From the NCBI RefSeq assembly GCF_009720525.1, contig NZ_CP043930.1, positions 5,240,501-5,304,500 on the forward strand: a DNA stretch of 64,000 nt, written 5' to 3'. Positions within the stretch are counted from its first letter, which is position 1. Each line of letters starts with the position of its first letter. The translations under genes were made by a program, and so were the position numbers. The notes under the pieces are model-generated. The model worked only from the letters and a program-made list of their open reading frames with translations. It did no database searches and was not told where the DNA came from. Origin of the DNA: Gimesia benthica (GTDB lineage: Bacteria; Planctomycetota; Planctomycetia; Planctomycetales; Planctomycetaceae). Shown one piece after another: positions 30,842 to 40,694 of the stretch.

Positions 30842-32221
30842 ATGAATTGGAAACATGCGCTCATGGGCTTGACGGCAAGCCTTGTCGTTGTTTTGGCAGT
30901 ATCACAGCCAGCTTGGGCTTATCAGGACGAAAAAGCTCCTGAAGAGAAACCCGCCGCAGCAGAAACTGCCGCACCTGCTGAAACAACAGAAGAAGCACCC
31001 GCAGAAGAGGAAGCTCCTCAGCTTTCATTATCAGAGCTTTACTACGCACTTGATAACAGTATGTTATTCCTCTGTGCTGTTCTGGTGCTGTTCATGCAGT
31101 CTGGCTTCGCTATGGTCGAGTCCGGATTCAACTCTTCCAAGAATACCATCAACATTCTCTTTAAGAACTTAATGGATGTCTGTGCCGGCGTGCTGGTTTA
31201 CTACGCTGTCGGTTACGGTCTGATGTATCCAGGGGATGCCGGTAACGGTTACTTTGGTTTTGCACAGTTCGGAATCGGCGAAGCTGGAGATCCAGGCCCA
31301 GGAGTGCTGCATCCGCAGGTTGACTTCCTGTTCCAGGTTGCCTTCGCAGCGACTGCTGCCACCATCGTCTCTGGTGCCGTTGCCGGTCGTCTGAAATTCA
31401 GCTCTTACCTGATCTACAGTATCATCCTGACCGGTATCATCTACCCAATCAGTGGTTACTGGAAATGGGGCGGTGGCTGGTTGGATGCCATGGGCTTCTA
31501 CGACTTTGCTGGTTCAATTGTCGTGCATGCTGTCGGTGGTTTCGCCGGTCTGGCTGGGGCAATTGTCCTCGGACCCCGGATTGGTCGTTTCAAAGATGGC
31601 AGATCAGTTCCGATTCCTGGACACAACATTGCTCAGGCAACACTGGGTGTCTTCATCCTGTGGGTAGGCTGGTACGGGTTTAACCCTGGTAGTCAGCTGG
31701 CCTTCGCTGGAACTGACAACACCAACGCTGTGATGCTGATCGCTACCAACACAACCCTCGCTGCAGCCGCCGGTGGTGTGGCCGCAATGATCCTGGGTTG
31801 GATCATGTACTCAAAACCGGATATCTCCATGGCCCTGAACGGTGTTCTGGCTGGTCTGGTAGGTATTACCGCTAACTGTGACAGTGTCTCTAACATCGAA
31901 GCAATTGTCATCGGCGTGGTTGCCGGTCTGCTGGTTGTCTTCGGTATCCTGGCACTCGAAAAACTCAAAATCGACGATCCCGTCGGTGCCTTCCCTGTCC
32001 ACGGACTGTGTGGTATCTGGGGTGGTGTCGCCACTGGTATCTTCGGTGATTACAACATCGTAACCCAGGTGATTGGATCTGTTGTGATCCCGGCTTACGC
32101 CTTCATCACCATGTTTATCCTCTTCATGTTCCTGAAAGTCATCGGACAGCTCCGAGTCTCTGAGGAAGATGAAATGAAAGGTCTGGACCTGTCTGAGCAC
32201 GGAATGCAAGCTTACCACTAG
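30842..32221 (+). CDS. amt: Ammonium transporter
   Basis: 459 residues. A signal peptide (to ~27, PAWA) and a Pro/Glu/Ala linker of ~35 residues precede the transporter, an N-terminal extension common in this Amt group. Eleven membrane segments follow. SGFAMVESGFNSSKNTINIL (~90) is the outer-vestibule signature. The twin pore histidines appear in SIVVHAVGGFAGLAGA (~228) and AFPVHGLCGIWGGVATG (~388). It conducts ammonium or ammonia inward. No glnK/glnB PII gene is adjacent, unlike many amt loci. A sigma-54 type promoter lies ~120 bases upstream and a strong terminator follows. Confidence 0.95.
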   Translation: MNWKHALMGLTASLVVVLAVSQPAWAYQDEKAPEEKPAAAETAAPAETTEEAPAEEEAPQLSLSELYYALDNSMLFLCAVLVLFMQSGFAMVESGFNSSKNTINILFKNLMDVCAGVLVYYAVGYGLMYPGDAGNGYFGFAQFGIGEAGDPGPGVLHPQVDFLFQVAFAATAATIVSGAVAGRLKFSSYLIYSIILTGIIYPISGYWKWGGGWLDAMGFYDFAGSIVVHAVGGFAGLAGAIVLGPRIGRFKDGRSVPIPGHNIAQATLGVFILWVGWYGFNPGSQLAFAGTDNTNAVMLIATNTTLAAAAGGVAAMILGWIMYSKPDISMALNGVLAGLVGITANCDSVSNIEAIVIGVVAGLLVVFGILALEKLKIDDPVGAFPVHGLCGIWGGVATGIFGDYNIVTQVIGSVVIPAYAFITMFILFMFLKVIGQLRVSEEDEMKGLDLSEHGMQAYH

Positions 32222-32276
32222 TCCAACCTGATGTGAACACTGGTACTTTGCAGGAGGTACCGTAAAGTGTGACTGA

Positions 32277-32317
32277 CTGATGGCTTGAGAAATGACTTCT
32301 CTCGCCATCAGTTTTTT
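32277..32317 (+). terminator. Rho-independent terminator after amt
   Basis: Stem CTGATGGC / GCCATCAG with an inner extension GAGAA / TTCTC, followed by TTTTTT (32312-32317). It lies 56 bases after the amt stop. Confidence 0.9.
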
Positions 32318-32464
32318 ATGCGCGGTCAGTAATACAGGAGTAACGGCTGCTGAAGAAATTTCCCGAAATCCTTGTGAACCGGCGATCGCTTGCTTAATGT
32401 AACTGAAAGGTATTCAGATGTGATTAATCCTTTCGAGCCTGTGTTCGCCTCAAGGAGTGTGGAA

Positions 32465-33952
32465 ATGGCAAAGTATGTACTGGCGTTAGATCAGGGAACA
32501 ACATCCAGTCGATCAATTCTGTTTAATCATCAGGGGCAGATTGAGGCCACTTCCCAGGAGGAGTTCGAACAGATCTTTCCCTCGCCGGGACTGGTGGAAC
32601 ACGATCCCGAAGCGATCTGGGAATCACAACTGGCGACCGCCCGCGAAGTGATCGATCAATCGGGGGCGACGCTCTCCGAGATCGCTGCAATCGGTATTAC
32701 GAATCAACGGGAAACGATAGTCCTCTGGGATAAAGAGAGCGGCAAACCGGTTTCGAATGCGATTGTCTGGCAGAGCCGACTGACGGCAGGCCGCTGTGAT
32801 CAGCTGAAAGCGGAGGGGTGTGAAGGTCTGTTCCGCGAGAAGACCGGACTGTTGCTGGATGCCTATTTCTCGGGAACCAAGATTGAATACCTGCTCAATA
32901 CCGTAGAAGGATTAAGGGAGCAGGCCCAGGCAGGCAAAATTCTGTTTGGTACGATCGACTCTTTTCTGATCTGGCGGCTGACGGGGGGGAAGGTACATGT
33001 CACCGATCCAACCAATGCCTGTCGCACCCTGCTCTACAATATTCATACACACGAGTGGGATGACGAACTGCTGCAGATCTTCGATATTCCCCGTTGCATG
33101 CTGCCCGAAGTTAAAAGTTCCAGCGAGGTCTATGGTGAGACCGACCCCGCGCTGTTTGGCGAGTCAATCAAAATTGCCGGTATTGCAGGGGACCAGCAGG
33201 CAGCGACCTTCGGTCAGGGCTGCTTTGAACCCGGGGCAGCGAAGAATACCTACGGAACCGGTTGTTTTATGCTCATGAATACCGGCGATAAACCGGTGCT
33301 TTCGCAGAATGGTCTGCTGACCACGATCGGCTGGAGCATCAATGGCAAAGTCACTTACTGTCTGGAAGGATCCATTTTCGTGGCCGGGGCAGCAATCCAG
33401 TGGCTCAGGGATGGGCTGCAGATCATTGAGTCAGCGTCTGAAATTGAGGACCTGGCAGGCCAGGTGGAAGATACCGGCGATGTCTTCTTCGTGCCTGCCT
33501 TTGTGGGACTGGGAGCACCCTACTGGGATCAGGATGCCCGCGGAACTCTAATTGGTCTCACGCGGGGCGCTACCAGAGCTCATGTTGCACGGGCGGTCCT
33601 TGAGTCGCTGGCATACCAGACCTGCGATGTGCTGCACGCCATGGAGCAGGATTCTCAGATCAAGTTGAAAACTCTCAAGGTGGACGGCGGTGCGGCTGCA
33701 AATGGTCTGTTGATGCAGTTTCAGGCGGATATGCTCGATGTTCCCGCGCAGCGTCCGGTGGTCCATGAAACAACGGCTCTGGGAGCCGCCTATCTGGCAG
33801 GCCTGGCTGTTGGCTTCTGGCATGATCAGGCAGAGGTGACCCGTAACTGGGCTCTCGATGTAGAATACCAGCCGCAGATGGAGGCCTCGCGACGTGAGGA
33901 ATTATATCAGCGCTGGAAGCAGGCGGTGGAACGTTCGCGAGACTGGGTCTGA
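32465..33952 (+). CDS. glpK: Glycerol kinase
   Basis: 495 residues from the ATG at 32465, chosen because AAGGAG lies 7 bases upstream and the protein then begins [17 protein letters not shown] like its family; the frame is open further upstream from 32390. The ATP loop [11 protein letters not shown] (~7-17), [17 protein letters not shown] (~96) and [19 protein letters not shown] (~345) are glycerol kinase hallmarks. It makes sn-glycerol 3-phosphate for lipid synthesis or catabolism. No glpF or glpD is adjacent, so induction by glycerol is not shown. Confidence 0.94.
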   Translation: MAKYVLALDQGTTSSRSILFNHQGQIEATSQEEFEQIFPSPGLVEHDPEAIWESQLATAREVIDQSGATLSEIAAIGITNQRETIVLWDKESGKPVSNAIVWQSRLTAGRCDQLKAEGCEGLFREKTGLLLDAYFSGTKIEYLLNTVEGLREQAQAGKILFGTIDSFLIWRLTGGKVHVTDPTNACRTLLYNIHTHEWDDELLQIFDIPRCMLPEVKSSSEVYGETDPALFGESIKIAGIAGDQQAATFGQGCFEPGAAKNTYGTGCFMLMNTGDKPVLSQNGLLTTIGWSINGKVTYCLEGSIFVAGAAIQWLRDGLQIIESASEIEDLAGQVEDTGDVFFVPAFVGLGAPYWDQDARGTLIGLTRGATRAHVARAVLESLAYQTCDVLHAMEQDSQIKLKTLKVDGGAAANGLLMQFQADMLDVPAQRPVVHETTALGAAYLAGLAVGFWHDQAEVTRNWALDVEYQPQMEASRREELYQRWKQAVERSRDWV

Positions 33953-33985
33953 TTCGGTCGATTTATGCGGAAATCTGCAGGGCGC

Positions 33986-34675
33986 TCACACATTGCTGGT
34001 TGGCAGGCGCGCCAGGTTTTGATCGGTTCCGATGATGAGCAGGATGTCTGATTCCTGAATCTGATAATCCGGGTGAGGTACACAGTCGGTTGTGTATACC
34101 TTTCCCGTATTCTTTTCGATTTCCGCGGAATTCCGTTTACGAATGGCGACCACGTTCACGGAATATTTGGAACGCAGCGCCAGCTCGGTCAGGTTTTTGC
34201 CAACGAACTCTTTGGGGGTCATCAGCTCGATCATGGTGTAGCCATCGCCGACCTGGATGTAATCTTCCAGATGCGGATTGGCCAGCAGTCGTGCCAGGTG
34301 AGCTCCCGCCTGAATCTCGGGCTGGATCACATCGGTTGCACCAACCTGAGTAAAGATCTCTGCGTGAAACTTTGACTGTGCACGACAGATGATCTTGGGG
34401 ACTCCCATCTTCTTAATGATCACTGTGGTCAGCAGTGCCGATTCGAAATTTTCCCCGATCGAGATCACGCAGGCATCGACTTTGTCTACGTCCTGACTTT
34501 TGAGCGCCAGTTCGTCGGTGGAATTCAGACGAACTGCGACCGCGACATCATCTTTGACCTCATTCACCAGCTTGTCCGAATGGTCGATGGCGATGACTTC
34601 CACTCCGCTGGCTCCCAGACGTTTGGCGAGTTCGGTACCAAAGCGGCCCAAACCGATGACTGCTACTTTAATCAC
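33986..34675 (-). CDS. TrkA/KtrA-type potassium channel regulatory subunit
   Basis: 229 residues. One RCK-N NAD-binding Rossmann domain (VIGLGRFGTELAKRLGASGV, ~6-25, with GxGxxG) and one RCK-C domain from ~140. At half the length of E. coli TrkA it is a KtrA-type single-unit regulator that would form an octameric ring gating the TrkH/KtrB pore by ATP, ADP or NADH binding. It follows the TrkH gene by 59 bases on the same strand, so the two make a complete uptake system. Confidence 0.92.
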   Translation of the reverse strand: MIKVAVIGLGRFGTELAKRLGASGVEVIAIDHSDKLVNEVKDDVAVAVRLNSTDELALKSQDVDKVDACVISIGENFESALLTTVIIKKMGVPKIICRAQSKFHAEIFTQVGATDVIQPEIQAGAHLARLLANPHLEDYIQVGDGYTMIELMTPKEFVGKNLTELALRSKYSVNVVAIRKRNSAEIEKNTGKVYTTDCVPHPDYQIQESDILLIIGTDQNLARLPTSNV

Positions 34676-34734
34676 GGGATCAGTTCTCCTCTGGAGGATG
34701 AGTTACTTTAGATGATTTGATTTCAGGGTTCCTG

Positions 34735-36558
34735 TTACCCGAGGTTCACTGGCTCTTCCGGGTAGTGATATCGATAGGCGGGGCCACGGTTTGAGAGTGC
34801 GATTAAAGCCGTCAGCGGGCCGACGCGACCGATAAACATCGTAATTATGATCACCCAGTGCGACGGTGTCGTCAAACCCGCGGTGATGCCCGTCGAGACG
34901 CCGACCGTAGCAAAGGCACTGGTTGCTTCAAACAGATGATCCAGAAAGATCGCCTGGTTGTTTTCGAACATGACAATCAGCAGTGTTGACGACATCAGTA
35001 CCAGGATTCCCAGTGAGATGATCGTCAGCGAACGGTGGATCAGTGCGCTGGGGATGGTGCGCCCCAGGATCTCAACCCGGTCTCTCCCTTTCAGTAGCGC
35101 CCAGACCGAAAGGATGGCCAGGGCAAAGACTGCCGTTTTCACGCCGCCCCCCGTTGAGCCGGGAGACGCACCGATAAACATCAGCAGTACGGAAAACAGT
35201 TTGGTCTGCGGTTGGTAGGCACCGAGGTCAACGGTATTAAAACCGGCCGTCCGAAATGTAACGGACTGGAACCAGGCGGAATTGAGCCGCTCTCCAAAGG
35301 TGAGATCATCGGAGGCATGAATCGATTCCAGCAGGTAGATGCCGATCGTGCCCCCGATCAAAAGAAAGAGGGTCGTGAAAAAAATCAGGCGTGAGGAAAT
35401 CGTCAGCCGGACTTTCTGTGTCGGGTGATGAAACAGGGGCTTGCGGATCCGCAGGTTCGAGAAATGGGTGATGCCGTACAACATGAAATTGTAGTTTACA
35501 GCAAACCCTAATCCGCCGATGATGATCAGAGCCGGGATGACGCCCCAGATTTCCCAGTGGTGTCCCATGCCCAGGAAGCCGTCATCCATCAGGCTGAAGC
35601 CGGCGTTGCAATATCCACTGATCGAATGAAACAGGCTGAAGTAGACCCGTTCGGTGAAAGGGAGCTCCGGCCAGAGTCCCATCAGGCAGACCGCACCGAG
35701 CAGTTCGGTAAAAATCGTAATTCCGAGGATGGCCAGCACCAGACGGCGGATGTCACCGCGCTGGCTGGACTCCAGCATCTCGCTGAAAGTGACGCTCTCC
35801 CGGATCTGCATCGATCGTCCAAAAGCTGCTGCGAAGAAGGCTCCAAAGGTCAGGATGCCCAGTCCGCCGATCTGGAACAGAAACATGATAATGGTGTGCC
35901 CCGTGCGGCTCCAATAGGTTCCCGTGGGAACCACGATCAGGCCTGTAACGCAACTGGCACTGGTTGAGGTAAACAGGGCGACCAGGAACGGAGCGCCCTC
36001 CGTCGTTTTCGCGGCGGGGTCCTGAATGCGAGCCGAGGGAAACATGAGTAAGATCGTCCCCACGGAAATCAGCACCAGGAAGGAAGTCACCACAATCAGG
36101 GCGGGGTTCCAGCCACGTGACGAGACGCGCCGGATTAAGAGAATTGTCTCGTAGAGGCTTCTCAGGATGACACAAAATTCGGAGACGCCCAGGATCAGAT
36201 TCAGTCGGGTCGGGGCGTCATCGGGCAGCAGGTCATGCAGACTGATTATCAGCAGGCTGGCGATCAACCAGAGCCCGCAAAAAAAGAAATGGGCCAGGTG
36301 GGTTTTGAAGAACTCTTTCCGGTCCAGATGCCAGCCGTACCGCAGCATCAGGCTGATCGTGAAATAGCTCATGGCTACGATGATCGCAGCACCCAATTCC
36401 CAGTGAACAACGGTGGTAATCTTCAGCAGTCCATGTAGAATGACTGTGGAGATCAGGCCGACGATCAGCGCAATAATTTCCAACCGTCTCAGCCTGCGGC
36501 AGCGGCGGGGATGGTGTGTCTTATAGTGGATGCGGCTGGGGAGATGCGACAGAGTCAT
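34735..36558 (-). CDS. TrkH/KtrB-type potassium transporter
   Basis: 607 residues, longer than KtrB because of about four extra N-terminal membrane segments (to ~170). Four pore loops with filter glycines are visible: TSTSASCVTGLIVVPTG (~193), SISGYCNAGFSLMDDG (~310), VTFRTAGFNTVDLG (~435) and ATSAFATVGVSTGITAG (~560). It takes up potassium, possibly with sodium. It is upstream of its regulatory subunit. The first ~28 residues are Arg/His-rich (HHPRRCRRLRRLEI), consistent with a cytoplasmic N-terminus. Confidence 0.93.
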   Translation of the reverse strand: MTLSHLPSRIHYKTHHPRRCRRLRRLEIIALIVGLISTVILHGLLKITTVVHWELGAAIIVAMSYFTISLMLRYGWHLDRKEFFKTHLAHFFFCGLWLIASLLIISLHDLLPDDAPTRLNLILGVSEFCVILRSLYETILLIRRVSSRGWNPALIVVTSFLVLISVGTILLMFPSARIQDPAAKTTEGAPFLVALFTSTSASCVTGLIVVPTGTYWSRTGHTIIMFLFQIGGLGILTFGAFFAAAFGRSMQIRESVTFSEMLESSQRGDIRRLVLAILGITIFTELLGAVCLMGLWPELPFTERVYFSLFHSISGYCNAGFSLMDDGFLGMGHHWEIWGVIPALIIIGGLGFAVNYNFMLYGITHFSNLRIRKPLFHHPTQKVRLTISSRLIFFTTLFLLIGGTIGIYLLESIHASDDLTFGERLNSAWFQSVTFRTAGFNTVDLGAYQPQTKLFSVLLMFIGASPGSTGGGVKTAVFALAILSVWALLKGRDRVEILGRTIPSALIHRSLTIISLGILVLMSSTLLIVMFENNQAIFLDHLFEATSAFATVGVSTGITAGLTTPSHWVIIITMFIGRVGPLTALIALSNRGPAYRYHYPEEPVNLG

Positions 36559-36645
36559 TTGGCGCGTAAGTATTTCAATGAAATAATTTTATGAAGACCT
36601 GTTCAGATTTTATTCGTAATCAACGTCAATTGAAACAGTGAGATT

Positions 36646-38052
36646 ATGGTGCGCGATTTTATTTCCGAAAGTTTGACTCATGACCCGATTCATGGGTATA
36701 TCCCGTTTACTTCCAAAACCGGGATTCCCGATGATGAGGTCTCCGAGCAGGAAATCATCGACCATCCCTGGGTCCAGCGACTCAGGCACATTCACCAGCT
36801 TCAGACGGCCTGGTGGGTTTTTCCCTCAGCTGAGCACATGCGGTTTCAGCACGTGTTGGGAGCCATGCATCTCTCGTCGGTAGCAATTAACGCCTGGTAT
36901 GATTCCTTGAGCAGCGCCTGTCGCAATGTTCCTTCTCTGCCTTACGTAGAGAGCCTGGTCCGGCTGGCGGCGCTGCTGCATGATGTGGGGCACGGCCCCT
37001 TCGGGCACTTTTTCGACGACCATTATCTGGATCAGTACCATCTCACGCATGAAGACATTGGCGCCCATATCATCGAACATGAACTGGGAGACCTCATTCG
37101 CGGGATTCGCCGGAACCCGAACGGTCACCTCAATCCGCTGGAAGAACTCGACCCCAAGCAGATTGGCTGGCTGATTCGGCGTCCTTCCGGCGATGCAGCG
37201 AGCGAGGCGGGTAACCCGGACTGGCTTTGTAAGTTGCGTGCCATGTTCAGCGGCATTTATACCGTCGACAATATGGATTTCGTTCTCCGTGACGCCTATA
37301 TGTCAGGCTACAATATTCGTGCGGTCGATGTCTCGCGCTTGATTCATTACAGCTTCTTCACTTCTGAAGGGCTGACGATTCACGGTCGCGGCATGACGGC
37401 ACTGGTCAACTTTATTGAAACCCGCGCGAATCTGTTCCGCACTATTTATTATCACCGTACGGTGCGTGCCCTGGACCTGGCGCTCGAAGAAATCTTTGCC
37501 GAGACCATGCAGCATCTGTTTCACGGCAATCCCCTCGAACATCTGGACGACTATCGCGGGTTTACCGAGTCTTCATTCCTCGTCGACGTCGGCCGCTTCC
37601 AGAAGAGTTCGGATCCCGCAGTTCGTGATCTGGGAGAGCGCTGGCAAGGGATTCTCTCGCGTAATGTGGAATGGAAGATGGCCTGCGAACGTCAGCTCAA
37701 TTTCCATTCCGGGACTGCAGTGCACACATCGATCTTTTCGGAACCGGAACTGGTCGAAAAGCGGGTCCGCTCCAAGCTGCCCGCGGAGTTGAAGCAGCTC
37801 CCGCTGCGGATCGACGTCGCCCGGCATTACCATCGGCCCAGTGGGCGACTCCCAGCAGGTGGACAAAATTATTTGCTCGATCCCGGTACGGGGCTGACTC
37901 AGGAGCTGCACGATGATGAGCTCTTCCGGGCTCTGCCTGTCAGCTTCCTGATCTTCCGCATTTATACGCGGGATCACCTCCACGATCTGGAACTGACCAC
38001 CGCGCTGAACGCCGCCCTCGGGGAAGTTTCGGATTCCAAGACCAATATGTAA
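36646..38052 (+). CDS. HD-domain phosphohydrolase, dGTPase/SAMHD1-like
   Basis: 468 residues. The metal-binding HD signature LAALLHDVGHGPFGHFFDDH lies near 106-125, after WVQRLRHIHQLQTAWWVFP and AEHMRFQHVLGAMHLS (~57-78), which supplies the first His. YTVDNMDFVLRDAYMSGYNI (~205) provides the later Asp. This layout matches the YdhJ/SAMHD1-like group that hydrolyses dNTPs to nucleosides and triphosphate. Cytoplasmic. It is divergent from TrkH with ~90 bases between. Substrate and any allosteric nucleotide are not predictable. Confidence 0.88.
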   Translation: MVRDFISESLTHDPIHGYIPFTSKTGIPDDEVSEQEIIDHPWVQRLRHIHQLQTAWWVFPSAEHMRFQHVLGAMHLSSVAINAWYDSLSSACRNVPSLPYVESLVRLAALLHDVGHGPFGHFFDDHYLDQYHLTHEDIGAHIIEHELGDLIRGIRRNPNGHLNPLEELDPKQIGWLIRRPSGDAASEAGNPDWLCKLRAMFSGIYTVDNMDFVLRDAYMSGYNIRAVDVSRLIHYSFFTSEGLTIHGRGMTALVNFIETRANLFRTIYYHRTVRALDLALEEIFAETMQHLFHGNPLEHLDDYRGFTESSFLVDVGRFQKSSDPAVRDLGERWQGILSRNVEWKMACERQLNFHSGTAVHTSIFSEPELVEKRVRSKLPAELKQLPLRIDVARHYHRPSGRLPAGGQNYLLDPGTGLTQELHDDELFRALPVSFLIFRIYTRDHLHDLELTTALNAALGEVSDSKTNM

Positions 38053-38252
38053 CTCTCCTGCAGAAAAAGACTTGTACAAGTGTGGCACTGCAGAAGATCC
38101 GCCCTGTTCTTTCGCGCAAAGAGTGGCGATGTCTTGAGGGAAATTTCCGGATTTTCCTGCTGAACAGGGCAGACAGTGGTCCTGTTATGTCGGTCGTGTC
38201 GACTCCGGAAAATCATTGACAGTGATTATTCGGCCCAGTCGATAAGTTCAAC

Positions 38253-38621
38253 ATGATAGATTTCGAACTGGAACAGATGCTGGAAAATCCCGAATGGAGT
38301 CTCGTGCTCAAGCATTACAGCGTCCTGCGACGTGAGACCAAAGAGCGGGATCCCGAATTTGATGGCTGGATCGTACGCCAAAATGAAGTTGACGGCGTCG
38401 TTACCGAACGCCTCCCCCGCATTCATGGAAAACTGATCGCCTTCGACCTGCTGAAATTTCAGCTTTCTGGGCGCGACTCCGGGGTTTTTTATAAAGTCAC
38501 CCGTACTGGTGAGAATATGCTGCCCCGTCTGGAAGGGCAGCTGCAAGACCTGCAGGCACAATTGCAGGCGACAGAGGAAGACGCTCCTCCTGAAGAGCAG
38601 GAACTGGCCCGCTCCGCCTGA
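38253..38621 (+). CDS. Small hypothetical protein
   Basis: 122 residues, family not recognised. The first ~95 residues look globular and mixed alpha/beta (LEQMLENPEWSLVLKHYS, RLPRIHGKLIAFDLLKFQLS). The last ~28 are a Gln/Glu-rich helix (LEGQLQDLQAQLQATEEDA). No signal or membrane segment. No strong ribosome site precedes the ATG. The gene is convergent with the CCKP-repeat gene, with a shared terminator hairpin between them. Confidence 0.7.
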   Translation: MIDFELEQMLENPEWSLVLKHYSVLRRETKERDPEFDGWIVRQNEVDGVVTERLPRIHGKLIAFDLLKFQLSGRDSGVFYKVTRTGENMLPRLEGQLQDLQAQLQATEEDAPPEEQELARSA

Positions 38622-38660
38622 GAGGCTGCCACGGACTGTAATTCTCTCCCCCGCTGGAAC

Positions 38661-38696
38661 GAAAAACGGCCCCAATTGTGCAAGACAATGGGGCCG
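38661..38696 (-). terminator. Terminator for the CCKP-repeat gene, bidirectional
   Basis: Stem CGGCCCCAATTGT / ACAATGGGGCCG (38667-38696), 12 bp with one bulge. On the minus strand it is followed by TTTTTC, making it an intrinsic terminator for the gene ending at 38767. The plus strand has only a weak T-run. Confidence 0.85.
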
Positions 38697-38766
38697 TAGA
38701 TTTCGTCGTTGCTCCTGGCTGTGACAATCTTAAATCATGTCAGCAGTCAGAGAAGACTCTAGCTCA

Positions 38767-39213
38767 TTATGCTTTTTTAGGAGCAGGAGCAGGAGCTTTC
38801 TTTGGAGGAGCTGGTGCTTCTTCTACCTTCTTGGGAGCTGAGTGAGCTGGAGCAGCTCCTTCACAGCTGTTGCAGGGAGAAGCGCACTTGGGAGCTGGTG
38901 CACAGCATTTAGGAGCTGGTGCACAGCAGGTTGGTGCAGGTGTGCAAACTGGTGCTGGCTTGCAGCAGGTGGTGCGAACTGGCTTGCAGCAACGTACACG
39001 TGCTGGTTTGCAGCAACGAACGCGTTCTGGCTTGCAGCAGCGAACGCGTTTGGGCTTGCAGCAACGTTCACGAACGGGCTTGCAGCATTTTACGCGCTCT
39101 GGTTTGCAGCAACGGTTACGGAAACCAAATGCTTCTGCATCTGATACGCTGAAGGTTGCAACGAACAGTGTCATTGCAGCGATCAAAGAAAGTGTGACAG
39201 TTTTTCGAATCAT
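38767..39213 (-). CDS. Exported Cys-rich protein with CCKP octapeptide repeats
   Basis: 148 residues; family not recognised. Signal peptide 1-28 (ending SDAEA). From ~36 to ~95 there are seven tandem octapeptides starting CCKP, of the form CCKPERVR, CCKPARVR and so on, followed by a shorter CCAPAPK-type series and CNSCEG. The tail is Ala/Pro/Lys-rich (APPKKAPAPAPKKA). About 20 cysteines in ~70 residues and an Arg/Lys partner suggest a disulfide-linked or metal-binding envelope protein. It has a GAGGAG ribosome site 9 bases before ATG and its own terminator, so it is a real single-gene unit. Confidence 0.85.
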   Translation of the reverse strand: MIRKTVTLSLIAAMTLFVATFSVSDAEAFGFRNRCCKPERVKCCKPVRERCCKPKRVRCCKPERVRCCKPARVRCCKPVRTTCCKPAPVCTPAPTCCAPAPKCCAPAPKCASPCNSCEGAAPAHSAPKKVEEAPAPPKKAPAPAPKKA

Positions 39214-39728
39214 GGTGTACTCCTCAGATTCTTAAGAAAGTGGTTCCACTTCGCCGGAAGATAAGTCACTACCTTCATCCCCCAGCGATGTCCCTAAGTC
39301 TACGCACCTAGGGAAAACAGGTCTGTTTTTCTGGTTTGGTAAGATTTGCCGGTTACGGCAAATACGTTGATTACAATACCAGAACGAATTACGATGTCAA
39401 AGTAAAGCGAACACGAAAAATAAAGTTTCTCTAAAAATCCTTTATTCCCTCAAGTATCGCATTTTAACAGTTTTAGAACTGGTTTTCACGTGTTTGAACA
39501 CGATAAATCCGACCAGACCTGTCGGCTCTCACTCTATCCTAGGTCAAAAATAAAGCGACCAGCTGAATTCCTGCAGATATTTGGGAAAGCTGCGCAAAAA
39601 AAACGCTCTGTTGCGCTCATTGACTCTTTAGGTTTATTTGCTTGCAACCCTCTCGCAGTCAAAGTAAAACCAGATCTGGCTCCCTGAGCTGCTTCAAATA
39701 AACTACCTCAGAATTCACGGATTGTTCA
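39214..39728. other. Intergenic region between the CCKP gene and folP
   Basis: 515 AT-rich bases with no defensible gene. A short inverted repeat TCCCTA / TAGGGA (39291-39314) lies ~80 bases upstream of the CCKP gene. Promoters for both divergent genes must lie here, but I could not assign clear -35/-10 boxes. Confidence 0.5.
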
Positions 39729-40616
39729 GTGCCGTCATCTGCCTCAGAATCTTCGTCCTCACCATCAGATCAGCCACGGCTGTGGTACTGTGGGTCCCAA
39801 ACCATTTCATTCGCTGAGCGGCCTTTGTTGATGGGCATTCTCAACGTCACCCCCGACAGTTTTTCGGATGGAGGAGAGGTTACGGATCGGGACGCAGCCG
39901 TCAAGAAGGGCTTACGTCTCATCGAGCAGGGCGCGGATATTTTAGACATTGGTGGCGAATCGACCCGTCCTGGCTCTGATCCCGTTCCCCTGGAAGAAGA
40001 ACTCCGCCGCGTGGTTCCGGTCGTTGAACAGCTCGCGAACCAGACCGACGTCCCGATTTCCGTCGACACTACCAAAGCGGAAGTCGCCCGACAGTCGCTC
40101 GCAGCCGGCGCTGCGATCATCAACGATATCTCGGGCCTCACCTTTGATCCGGAGATGATCCCCCTGGCTGCAGAAACCGGCGCGGGAGTGATCTGCATGC
40201 ACATCCAGGGAACTCCCCAGACCATGCAGGACAACCCGACCTATGACGATGTCATCGTCGATCTGAAAAACTGGTTCCAGGAACGCTTACAGGAACTGCT
40301 CTCGGCGGGAATCGAACCCGGCAGAATCGTCCTCGACCCGGGCATTGGATTCGGGAAAACCGCCGAACACAACCTGCAGATTCTCTCCCACATTCGCGAT
40401 TTCCAGGATCTGGGTTATCCGATACTCATCGGTCATTCCCGCAAACGCTTCCTGTCGAAGCTGCTGGGCCGCGATGTGGAAGAACGTCTCGCGGGAACGG
40501 TCGGCGTCTCCATTGCCCTGGCCAGTCAGGCTGTCGAAATCATTCGCCTGCACGACGTCGAAGCCAACCGCGATGCAATCTCGGCCTGGAAAGCAGTCAC
40601 CAGCCGCGTCACCTGA
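39729..40616 (+). CDS. folP: Dihydropteroate synthase
   Basis: 295 residues from a GTG at 39729; there is no in-frame ATG before the core motif. A Ser-rich tail of ~17 residues precedes the TIM barrel. LMGILNVTPDSFSDGG (~34-49) binds the pterin phosphate. DILDIGGESTRPGSDPVP (~74) and VPISVDTTKAEVARQSLAAG (~112) follow, and LIGHSRKRFLSKLLG (~236) closes the site. It joins p-aminobenzoate to 6-hydroxymethyl-dihydropterin pyrophosphate in folate synthesis; sulfonamide target. Cytoplasmic. Confidence 0.95.
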   Translation: MPSSASESSSSPSDQPRLWYCGSQTISFAERPLLMGILNVTPDSFSDGGEVTDRDAAVKKGLRLIEQGADILDIGGESTRPGSDPVPLEEELRRVVPVVEQLANQTDVPISVDTTKAEVARQSLAAGAAIINDISGLTFDPEMIPLAAETGAGVICMHIQGTPQTMQDNPTYDDVIVDLKNWFQERLQELLSAGIEPGRIVLDPGIGFGKTAEHNLQILSHIRDFQDLGYPILIGHSRKRFLSKLLGRDVEERLAGTVGVSIALASQAVEIIRLHDVEANRDAISAWKAVTSRVT

Positions 40617-40694
40617 TTATACAATACTGAAACTCAACCATCTTACTAACTAATACGGCTCCACAGGCAGCCCTGTTTCAAGGAAATACACAGC

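Noticed and set aside
38842-39235. Plus-strand frames across the CCKP gene
   Set aside because: Their Cys/Leu/Gly repetitiveness mirrors the tandem DNA repeat. The minus-strand frame has the signal peptide, ribosome site and terminator.
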